Source: Rachycentron canadum
Taxonomy: Eukaryota > Chordata > Actinopteri > Carangiformes > Rachycentridae
DNA length: 64,000 nucleotides
Direction of reading: 5' to 3'
Assembly: GCA_038496675.1 (NCBI GenBank)
Contig: CM076667.1
Coordinates: 17,208,830 to 17,272,829 of the forward strand
Part shown: piece by piece, positions 53,897 to 64,000 of the stretch
Layout of the letters: each line of letters begins with the position of its first letter
Position numbering within the stretch: position 1 is the first letter of the stretch
Notes under the pieces: generated by a model
The model's input: only the letters and a program-made list of their open reading frames with translations
Told to the model about the DNA's origin: nothing
Database searches by the model: none
Made by a program: the position numbers and the translations under genes

Positions 53897-56835
53897 CTTA
53901 TCATGGCAGCCAGATTCCTTGCAGCACCTCTGAACCACTGTAGGTGTCTAATAACCCTCAGTGATAAATGCAGGGGCAGTATGGCTTAACATGTGGATCG
54001 ACCCTTAACTTGTCTTAGGAATGATTGGTTTCATCTAATCATCAGCCAGCTCTTGTAAACATTATGTCCTGGTCTCAACCACACCATCATCATGCATCAT
54101 CATTTTTCTGATCAGCCTTGAAGTAAAAACAGAAAATACAACCTTCTGCAACAGGAAAATAAAGTTTAAACACCAACAACATTTTCTGAATCAGTATTTC
54201 CCTTAGAGGGTAAAATGCAATGTGTGTTGTCTTATGCAAAAGTAGTTTTGTATTCCTCTCTTTGCAGCAGATTGAAATCAGCCTCAGTAACACATTTCTT
54301 CCTGTCCTGAGGTTCCCGGCTTCTTTCTGCGAGTGGAACTGGTCAAAACATTTCCTGTCACTCTCAGAGTCCAGCTGCAGGAGTTTCTTCTTATGTGTCA
54401 TTTGTTTGTATCTACACAGAGAATTGAGGCATCTTTCATGACGGCGGAAGGAGAAAGATTTCTGGGGTCACCTGAGGAGTGACGGGTTTTGAAGTAAGGT
54501 AATGAGAAGCCTTCCCAAAGTGGAGAGATCACCTGTGGTTTTCATCAGCAGTCATTGGTTGCTGTCTGTCAATATAGGTCGATGGCAGAGGGGGGAAAGG
54601 TAAGTATTTCTTCAAAGCAATGCAATTGTGCTGCTTAGAAGTTTACAGAAACAGAAGATAATCTTTTTATCATGGTGACAACATTACACAATCAAATTCA
54701 ATAAATTTAAGAAATAAGATGTTTTATCTCCTCAGTCTCTTTTCCTTTCTGCTTTCTTTCACCTGCTCTCTATGACTGACGTGGACGTCCCAGCCCTCAG
54801 TTTTCTGAGCAGAGGTCTGCAGCATTATGAAGCTTCGCCACAAAGCCGGGGGCATATTGTGGGTTGCAAGGTCACACTTCATCTTCAGGGGTGGTGCGAT
54901 GGCTGTGTGTGTGTGTGCGCGCGTGTGTTGCAGGTCAATGGGAGAAAAAAAAACAAGTGCTTCTGGTGTTTTTTTAAGCTGAAATCCAAAACGCAGTGTT
55001 AACAAAGGGGGCAGCCGTGCTACTGAAAACAAGCAAGAAGCTCCACTATTCAGTCTGATAATGATTGGCAGGGCCATGAGCTGCAAGGTCAAGCTGCTTT
55101 TTGAAAGTGAAAGATTAGCTTCAAAAGGGTTTAAGACCCAGAATAACCTGTGGACTGAGGCAAAATAGACCCACATTAATTTATTGTGCATCAAGAGAAA
55201 AAGGTTTTGATCCAAGCAGGCATGAATAAAATGGGCTGCACATTAATACCAAAAATTGTGTTTAAGGATTGGTGAAAACCTTCAGATGGTCATGCAAAGA
55301 TTCATTTTCCCCACTGATGGGACGATCTCCAGTCGTACTTCTGTGCGTCAGTGTAGCTCAAGTGCCAATCAAAAGGAGCATAGCTTCAGGGGATCGTGGA
55401 AATTGTCACATAATGAAAGCATGAGCACAACTTTGTATTTTCACTAAGGAGGGCACACAAGTGGAACCAAACTTAATACAACAGCCAAAATTCCACTTTA
55501 AAAAGGTTAAAAAAAAAAAAAAATTGGGGGCTTAAAATGGCTATTAGCACCACTTTAAGATTTCCTCTCCATACGCTCTTTTTAGAAACCTGGTCTACAT
55601 GTGTTTAAGCTGAGCGAGTGTGCCAATAGGCAGTGAGAAATGTCAGTGTTGTCAGGTTGCATTTTAAACCCCATTTATCTTCAGCTCTACTGCCTCAGTG
55701 TGGATGTTATTGTCTCCAGGTATAACCATCCTTACAGGTGTTCCTGGATTCAACTACAGAATTCCTCCAGTTTTTTGGGTTTTTTCCCCCTAAAATCCCA
55801 AAAGTTTGACCTCTGAATTGGCCGCCCTTGACTCCCTGTATGTAATCCTGGGTGATGATAGAATTGACTGCATGTTTTGGAGAGACTGGGCTGCTCTCTT
55901 CACGGTAATTATAATGTTGAGCTGTCGTACAGCGTTAGCATTTTCTTTGGAGTTTAACGTGAAAATATAGGCGGCCTGAATGTAATGGAACCGTCAGTCA
56001 GGGGAGGATTCAGTCACAGAAGCCAGATATTGTTCATTCATTCTGCGCACGGCTGCAGCTGAGATGGAAAAATAAGGCAGAAAAAACCTAAACATGAGCA
56101 TTTTATTTTGGCAAGTGGATGACTAATATTTATATTTGGTAATTTATACCATATGTAAGATGAGCTTCTAGTTAGTTTTACCTGATGTTACGTGAATTAT
56201 ACCTATGACTCATTTGTGTCTTTATTTTTATGGACACTGCCTGGCATTTAAGCCTTGTTTAACTTTCCAGCCATTTTCTACATCTGATGCCTGGTTCATC
56301 CAAAAAACATCCACCTCATCCCTGAAAATGTCATTGTCTGTGCACAGACTGTTTTAAAGTGGTAGACGGTGTCCTTTTTTTCACCTCTGCTACCTGCATG
56401 TTTAAAATTAGCTAACAGGGATGTTGTGGGATATTTGAGGATGTGCATCATTTGACTGTCCATGACATTTCCTTTTGTTTCTTTCACATGATTTTTGAAT
56501 GGTTTTATCCTGTGTGGCCAGTGCACACACACTGTGTGTGTCCATATGAATGTGATCATATAGGAGGAAACATTTCAGAGAGAGTTCAACAAGAAATTAA
56601 GGATGTTTTAGCCTGAAGCCTGAGATGCAGACAGTGCTATATGGGGATTTGGACTGACAGGGGGATGTATACTTTTTGTTTTTTGGTGATCTGTGAGATC
56701 AAACTCAGATGTGCAGGTGATTAATGTGGGTGAGCAGCAGCTGGTTTCAATGAGCAGCAAAGGATTAGGTGCATTCCTGCTCTGCCCCTTTTTCTGATCT
56801 ACACCAATTCATTTCATTAAAAATATACTTTATTT

Positions 56836-56852
56836 AAAAAAAAAAAAAAAAA
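56836..56852. repeat. A run (17)
   Basis: Homopolymer in the upstream flank. Confidence 0.93.
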
Positions 56853-57226
56853 GTAAAATAAAGCATGAGTGTCGAAGGTCATAAAAAGAGTGAACCAAGT
56901 TTTGTGGGAGGCTGTCTCTGTTCTTGTTTGTTACGTGAGAATATAGACTTGATGTACAAGTTCCTTGTCCTCAGGACATGAAGCATCCAGCTGCAATAAC
57001 AATATACAGTGGCTTTGTCCATGCTGAAAACTGGTTGTGAACAAATAGTGATGGAGAAAAAAAAAAAAAAAAGGTTATGATGCACCAAATGATCATTTCA
57101 TTTCAATACAGAATGTAAAAAAAGATAAGGAAAAAGCAGTATTCTTGTGTCGCTGCAGGTTTTTAATCTCAACACTGTTTCAGTTTGTTCAAGTTGTCTG
57201 AGCAGAGTGAGTTTAACTGTATGTTT

Positions 57227-57244
57227 TGGCTAGCTAGCTAGCCA
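57227..57244. repeat. 18-bp perfect palindrome with CTAG repeats
   Basis: TGGCTAGCTAGCTAGCCA is self-complementary and contains three overlapping GCTAGC units. It lies in the upstream flank. Confidence 0.85.
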
Positions 57245-59011
57245 CAGGCTAATTTCTCAAAGCAGCACACATAAATCCTGTTGCTACTGCTAATGCTCAC
57301 TCTGCTTGATAAATGCTGTCTAAACACCAAACTTGATCCTTTGTAAAATAACCAGGTCCTGGTGGTGCTTTTCACCACATGAATGCTGCACAATTATGGT
57401 AAAATGTAGTATGAAGCCCTATAGAGAACATGAGTGCGAGTGCATGTATGTGCATACACGTGTGTATGTACAGGTGTTGCTGCATGCACACACACCCCCC
57501 CACTCATTCCACTGATGTTAAAGAAAACATGGCTGGTAAACACAGCGATGTGGTCAGGCCTGAAGCCATGAGTTGGCCATATTTCGCTCCCTGGACAGGA
57601 GAACACACTATATTCACTGGGTTCTCTCACATACTGTCCTCCATCTGCCAAGAAGTTCAACATATCTTTTTTTCCTCATAAAGCAAAGACTGTTCAAACG
57701 TCTCTGTATGTCGTCGCCTTCCTGGGTCTTCTAGTGTGAGAAATGGGGTCAAGTAGTTTGTTGAAAATCAAGTCGCTTTGAATTGAGTCATGAATTTATA
57801 GTCACATCATGGCAAGCTTTTCTCTACAAGATCATTTGCAAATGAAACAAATCTCCACCTTGCCCTTTGCTTTGAGTTTATTTGTACATCAGCACATGTA
57901 AACATGCTCATTAACAAGTTTGGCCTGCTGGGGTTTGTGTTATGGACATGAACACAAAAAAGAATCAAGAGCTTACTCTACATTACAGTGCAAGTTCTCA
58001 CACCCCAAAAATACCTCATTTTCATACTGTATGAACAATAATTACAACTGATGCACGAAGAGAAACGAGCTGTAAACTTCAGATTCAAGATTGTTTTTGG
58101 AGGAAAATCCTGTCAAAATACTCAGTGATATACATGAATCAGGAGGAGGAGACATGATGAATCAATTACTGAGACTGGAGATTACAACAACAAGTTGCCT
58201 TGAAAGAAAAGCCGTCCTTGTATGTACAATTTGGAGAATGCTCTGGAAAATTGCAGCCAGTTGTATTTGCCGCTTGTGTTTCCAGGTTGGCGAATATTTC
58301 ATGCATATAACTGGCAAAATGCTGTCTTCAGGGAACTTTGCAACTGCTGGGTAGGTGTCAAATGTCTGTTATTAACATCCAGCATGGGACACGACAGCTT
58401 CTTCCCCTCATGTTTGCTGCCCTGACAAAATGCCCCTTCGGACCATAAATAATCTCCAGTATTTCCATTCAAACTTTGGACAGCAGACATCTCAGTTGTG
58501 GGTGGATCACATTTTTGTGCATTGATCAAAAGTTTCATTTCCAGACGCAGAGCAGGATTTCAACCAAAAATAAATAAACAAATCTTAAACTCAACTTTGT
58601 CACTGAACTGTGTATGTTCTTTTCCCTTGCAGTAAGCATGCAGGGAACATAGTTTTCTTTAGGCTAAATTCAGAGCTCGACTTCAACACCATGCAGTGAT
58701 GTGTGAAATGAAGTTGTATGAATTTTTGAATGAGGCAAGGGAAGGGGCTGCACAGGGGCAGACTACAGATAAAAGCCTGTTCAGAGAATTCATGCAGGCA
58801 CCATTTTCAATGTAATTGTTATCGTTTAGATTAGATTGAGATCTTAATGGAACTGGATATTGCTTATAGAATTTGTGACCCAACAGTTGATATCCTATCT
58901 TTTGTGTTTGTTACGCTCAAGATGAAGACCTTTCCATCCAATTAAAATGCTGAAAATGTTTTTCTATGTAACGTTTCAGACCTTGGTCGTAGGATTGCTT
59001 TTTGTAGCACT

Positions 59012-59038
59012 AATGTACTATCAGCCTGATAGTACATT
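59012..59038. repeat. Perfect 13-bp inverted repeat, 1-nt loop
   Basis: Arms AATGTACTATCAG and CTGATAGTACATT are separated by one C. It lies in the upstream flank. Near-palindromic; function unknown. Confidence 0.85.
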
Positions 59039-60443
59039 TATATCACTAAACTGGCAAGCACTGATAAGAGACATTTGAAATTAAATCCCAATAAAAATGA
59101 CTGCAGAGCGTACTGATGGAGGCAGCTGATCTGTCACTTAAGTCTTTCCAATAAAAGTTGCAGAGAAAGTCTAAATTACTATAATCACCTTCTTGTTCAT
59201 GTTGCACTTCCTACACAGATCAATTGCTCATGAAACAGATCAGCAAGAGCCAACAAATCAAACTGGCTGCTGCTTCTATTCCTTCAGGAAGTGGCAGCTC
59301 CATCATCACCACAACTTTGAGCCTCTGCTAAAAGTCAAAGTAAATAGGTCTATATTTATTGCAGATGTGTTTTATGCTTTTATCATATTGGACGCCTTTG
59401 ATAAGGATTGATAGACTTATTCACAGTATCCTATTCCCTCTTCAAAATGTGCAAGTCATTTTAGTTCGCTAAACTTAACCAAACCGCAACTGAAAGATCA
59501 CCAAACTCATGTCAGCAACAAACAGATTAGAAAAAGGTGGAGAAGAAAGAAAAGCAGGGGCAGAGAAGCTTAGAAACCGTTTGGATTCAGAAACGGTCAA
59601 GGATCTGCAATAACCAACTACTTCATTCCTGGGCACCTATCAGTGCACTGGCATGTTTCTGGGATCTTTCCACAGTGATGTAAGGGACTGTTTTAGCTCA
59701 GACGAGTACCAACCCACACCCTTTACCTCATGAATCACGTCAATGATGTTGTTGCTGGATTCTGACTTGGGAAGAAAAATTTAACAACACTGCTTCCTTT
59801 CCCTTTCTTACGCAGGATGTGCCAGCCTCGTTACTGGTTTTATGTTTGCATTGTCCAACATTGAAGACTTTTAAAAAGTGAGTTTCATTCTTGCAAAGCA
59901 TCAAGGCCCATGTGGAGAGGACTGATGATCAACAGCAGTGCCAGCTGAGGTCATCCACAAAGTCTGTCCCAGATATCGTCACAGGATCTACATCCATGAT
60001 TGGGTTTCACAGCTGGATCGGCATTGTATGCAGCGGCGCTTAAGGCTTGGCAAGAAAACAGCCGTATGTCCAGGCAGAAAGCAGTGATGTTAAACAAGGG
60101 TGGAGGCAAAACAATTCAATACTCTGCCTAATCAACAGCAGATATATCTAAAATAAATCCTCTAAACTGCTGTGAGAAAGAATTTACAGGTCAGGTGGGA
60201 CTTTGATACTTTTGTGAATTATCTGTGGTCAAATAGGCAAATTCTTCGGACAATTTGGACGTGAGTGATCACCCAGATTTGATAAATAAGAAACAGAGAA
60301 AACAAAACAGTGCAAATGTACTTTTCTGAAAACACTGGAAAGGCATCAAAGTGGGCACACAGAACTGAAGACAAATGGAGGACAAAGTGGTCAGACATGA
60401 ACGAGTCTGTCCATGCATGCAGACACATGTACAGACCCAGAAA

Positions 60444-60444
<1 letters not shown>

Positions 60445-60501
<57 letters not shown>
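60445..60501. repeat. (CA)n microsatellite
   Basis: A near-uninterrupted CA repeat of about 57 bp, the longest microsatellite in the window. Confidence 0.95.
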
Positions 60502-60503
<2 letters not shown>

Positions 60504-62265
60504 GCAATAGCAATGACAACGGCAAGCATAGTAACTAATCAGAAACAAAGAGGCCTCTTCTGATGTTTTCATGGTCCTGTGTAAGTGTCGAGTGACTCCA
60601 CAGTCCTTGACCACAGTTCAGCTTCCTGTCACCACTGTACTTTGCCCTATTATCTCCTCATCCCTCTTCAAGGACACGCCTGAGTACATATGGTGGTATG
60701 TTGTTAAATCTGTGAGGTAAGAGAGAGCATGATGAAACACTCTGGACACATTCAGCTTTCAGCAAGGATCTCTTCACCCTGATGGAGTCTGCACACTGAC
60801 TGACTGTCTTCTGTCTCCTGAAAATAGGCAGGTGAAGGGCTTTCAACTTTGGCAGCCAATAAAAGCTCCATGTCTGATTGCAGAAAAGACACAAACCTCT
60901 CTTTCTTAACAGAGGTTAAATCTGGCTCTATGTTTTCATCAGTGCAGCTGACTCTGTTCATTAGAATAGAGAGATATGATTTAAATTGAATTCACTTCCT
61001 GATGAGATCAGATTTACAGCAATTCAGGAGAAGAATATAGTGCAATAAAATCATCAATAAGTCGGCATATTAGAGAAGAAAACTCAAACTAAAGCACAAG
61101 AAAAGCAAAACTATTTTTCTTCACTTGGACATATTCACTGCGTTATAAAAAGATTTGCTTCACTGAGTTTTATAGGCAGCTGGACTGAAACGGCACGTAC
61201 CGAAGAGCGGAGAGTCTGAACATATGTGGCATCACTTCAGTGTCAAACAGCCTTAAACAGACAGAGGTAGAAAAAGTAATAGTTCAAATATCTTCAGCAA
61301 TGCCAGTGCCAGAGCCTTGATGTCATTGTGCTGCGTTACAAAACTGCCATCAGTGAAACACGGCCCACAAGCAGTGAGAGCTCACACTGAACTATTAGTC
61401 AGTTTTAATGAACACAATATTATTCCTCAGCGCTGTGACACTCAGAGCAGTGAAGAGGGCATCAGCAAGACTGCAACTAACCATTATTTTTACTATGAGC
61501 TAATCAGATTCTCAATTCATCCTTTATTCTAATAACAAAATAGATTTTAAAAACAAATGTCACATATTCTATATATGACTAAAGACATAAACCCTACTTG
61601 ACAAGCTGGAATCAGCCCATTTGTGGCATTTTACTGACTGAAAAAAAATTGTAATGAATCAATTAATTTGACCTTTTTTCCCAGCTGAATAATCAAATTA
61701 AGTCCATGTTGAAGGTTTACTGCAAATGATGTGGTGCGACTTTCTTTGGCAACTGACTTAGAGAAAAAAAGCCATTGCAACCACATTAAATTGGTATAAA
61801 CAATGTGGATATAACACTTAAGACCATTCATGAATCAGAAGAACAAACAAGGCAAATGAATGGGAAGTAAATATTCAATACAGGCTATTACTCTGCTTAT
61901 GAGTTAAACCTCTCCCAGCTAACACTGCTGACAGGTGGGATACACCCCAGACCCAGTCTTGGGATAACACAGATCATTTAGTTATCAGTTACATATTAAC
62001 AAGATGCATTTTCCCTGACTTGAGTGCTAAAAGTTTAAAGCAGATGAAAATTTGATCACTTGGCACCAACGATGAATCAAGCTGAAAGTATCGATGGTCG
62101 ACCAGTCCGTCCTCATGAGAAGGTTAAGACTGTAAAAGAGAAGAAAGGAGAGAAACCTCGCTCTCATTCCCACCCACACCAGCTCTTCAGGAGGTCAGAC
62201 TAGTTGGAGCGTATGTACAAAGAGTAACTATGAATCTATCATTTATCAGCTCAAGGGAATGTATT

Positions 62266-62289
62266 AAAAAAAAAAAAAAAAAAAAAAAA
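62266..62289. repeat. A run (24)
   Basis: Homopolymer in the upstream flank. Confidence 0.95.
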
Positions 62290-64000
62290 CACTGAAAAAC
62301 CCAGGCTTCTGTTCAAGGCTTCCATAAAAGCAATGTAGATCTGAGAATGAAAGTACTGTAAAAATCTCAATTTTGATTCTTCTTGCTTCACTTTCTGATC
62401 CAAAGACAAAGAAAAGTCAGGTTTTATGCTTTTATTTTTAGGGACTTGTTCTGTTTTTTTTTTTTTTTTGTTGTTGTTGTTAAGAGAAAATGCCTTCTGT
62501 CAAATGATGGGTTGTGTTTGGATGTACTTGTACTTTTTAAACTCCCTGCAGTTCTCCACAGTGGGCAGCATGTTTGCTTTTAGTAGCCATTTGCTAACAG
62601 GATTAACACCCTGAGGTGATCCAGGCCTAGAAGTATTGATATGAACACACGGACAGAGAGAGACACAAACACACTCAGAGACAAATTTAACTGTCTAGTC
62701 ACTTCCCAGAGACAACACACACATCACTGTTTTCATTGTGTCCTCTCCTCTCACTGTGCTTTCACTGCTGCTGAGTGACCTCTTCTTTCCCTGATGAACA
62801 CATCACTGAGAGCCTCTTTGAATTTGCTTCACACATAAATATACACAGGCATATACCACATACATGAAGAGAGACTCATACGGGCAGGACATGGAAATAA
62901 TTAGCGCCTCAGTGGACATCACTCTGAGCCGAAGTGACAGTTTGTCTGTTCCAATTTGTTTCAAGGCAACAAGGATCAACTTTATACACAGGTTTTGGTG
63001 AGAATTTAAGAAATTGAGGGCGCTCTTTATGTTTTATGTCAAAATGTAAAAGGTCATGAGATCAGAAAATGTAACCTTACATAAAGGGGTGTTACCGAAT
63101 GTTAAGTTGTGTTGCTCCAGAACAGCTACTAAATGAATTTGTTTTATTTTAAACAAATTAAATGAGGATTTATGACCTTCCTCAGGGTCATATGATGAGA
63201 CGATCACGTTGATGAAGGCTGCGAGCTGGAGCTCATCGGCCTAATGATAGTGTTCGCCTGTTCCCATTTTAATACTTTTTTCCCCCCCTTTCTCCACGCA
63301 CCTGGGAAGTATGTGAAGTCGTGGTAGAAACCTCTACTCTGCTTTAAGCCATGACGACTTGTTAGTAGCTAAGTTTGATTGATCGAGGGATTAATTCAGT
63401 GATTGATTCGCCTGTCATTTCATCTTCACTAACAATGCTTTCTTTGGCAAGTGGGTGCCTTCTTCCTGGCGACCTATGTATTGTATAAAATTTCAAAATT
63501 CCCAGTGGTTAAGTTGCAACTCTCGGATTGAAGTTAAAGGCAGCTTTAGACCACTCAGCTGTCAGAGGATTCAGAGCAGGGAGACTCTATAAACCTCCAA
63601 GTCAAACTGCAGATCATCAGTCTCCATCAGGAGTTTTCCTCTGGCTTGCAAATTCAGATTAAGCCCTTTTCCAGAGAGGTTCGATTTTAGACTGGGCTCT
63701 TTGCACCAGAACCCTTGTGTCCTGGGCTGCCAGGTTTAGGACTCAACAGGGCGTTCATTTTCCAAACACAATCACAATCAATCCACACTACCGTTTTGCC
63801 AGACATTGTGCTTTAGCCAGGCATTATGTAAATCTATTTCCACAGAACCTCTGGGTTGCTAGGATCTGGATTCAGCTGAGGCTGTTTTCTCTGAGGATGA
63901 GAGGACGTACGCCTCCGTCCTGGCAGATAGCTCTGTTTTTTTGGCAAATTAAGTTCCAAACTTCTGGGATCATTTGTCAGGTTGTAACAAAGAAGGAGGC

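Larger units (their letters stand above)
50600..64000. other. Upstream flank without a supported gene
   Basis: In mammals GALNT12 lies 5' of COL15A1 in the same orientation. I looked for glycosyltransferase or ricin-type lectin exons and saw none. The stretch holds A/T runs, a long CA repeat, two perfect palindromes and scattered short frames without family features. Confidence 0.5.

Noticed and set aside
60269..60614. Frames encoding long Cys-Val or Thr-His runs
   Set aside because: These are translations of the CA microsatellite.
1..64000. CRISPR arrays, operons, phage or bacterial systems
   Set aside because: None seen; spliced genes, microsatellites and dispersed fish-type repeats show this is vertebrate nuclear DNA.

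Overview
The window looks like vertebrate, most likely teleost, nuclear DNA. It is AT-rich, full of introns, microsatellites and long A/T runs, and carries two degenerate sequences that I recognise as dispersed fish repeats. I see no bacterial, viral or mobile-element genes, and no novel multi-gene system.

One gene dominates. A complete col15a1 (collagen type XV alpha 1 chain) lies on the minus strand, from a proposed first coding exon at 50,180-50,190 to a stop codon at 704-706. I assembled 44 exons by hand from splice sites, reading phase and Gly-X-Y periodicity. The joined CDS is 3,768 nt, divisible by three, with no internal stop, and encodes about 1,255 residues. Domain order is: signal peptide; thrombospondin-N-like (TSPN) domain (exons 3-6); an acidic Ser-Gly linker (exons 7-9); many short collagenous blocks separated by non-collagenous interruptions (exons 10-39); the C-terminal trimerisation domain (exons 40-41); a hinge; and the endostatin/restin domain (exons 42-44). 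Motifs such as IPIYSFDGRD, WHGSS, GVLFAITDA and RPHCKM favour type XV over its paralogue type XVIII. I cannot tell which teleost duplicate (a or b) this is.

Layout from low to high coordinate: 1-362 is downstream flank; 363-703 holds the 3' UTR and a candidate poly(A) signal; 704-15,109 has 39 exons in a compact block; 15,110-21,041 is a 5.9 kb intron; 21,042-22,299 holds three TSPN exons; 22,300-50,007 is a 27.7 kb intron; 50,008-50,190 holds the two signal-peptide exons separated by an 89 bp intron; about 50,191-50,600 is a GA/CT-rich candidate 5' UTR and promoter region; 50,600-64,000 shows no gene I can support.

The points most worth a second look are the 11-nt first coding exon, competing models for the hinge before endostatin (a candidate 45-bp cassette exon and an in-frame alternative acceptor), another candidate 39-bp cassette exon beside the RPHCKM block, RGD motifs in collagenous exons, a dense Ser-Gly cluster likely to carry glycosaminoglycan, and two perfect short hairpins in non-coding DNA. 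Comparisons with human collagens XV and XVIII are from memory; no alignment or search was run.
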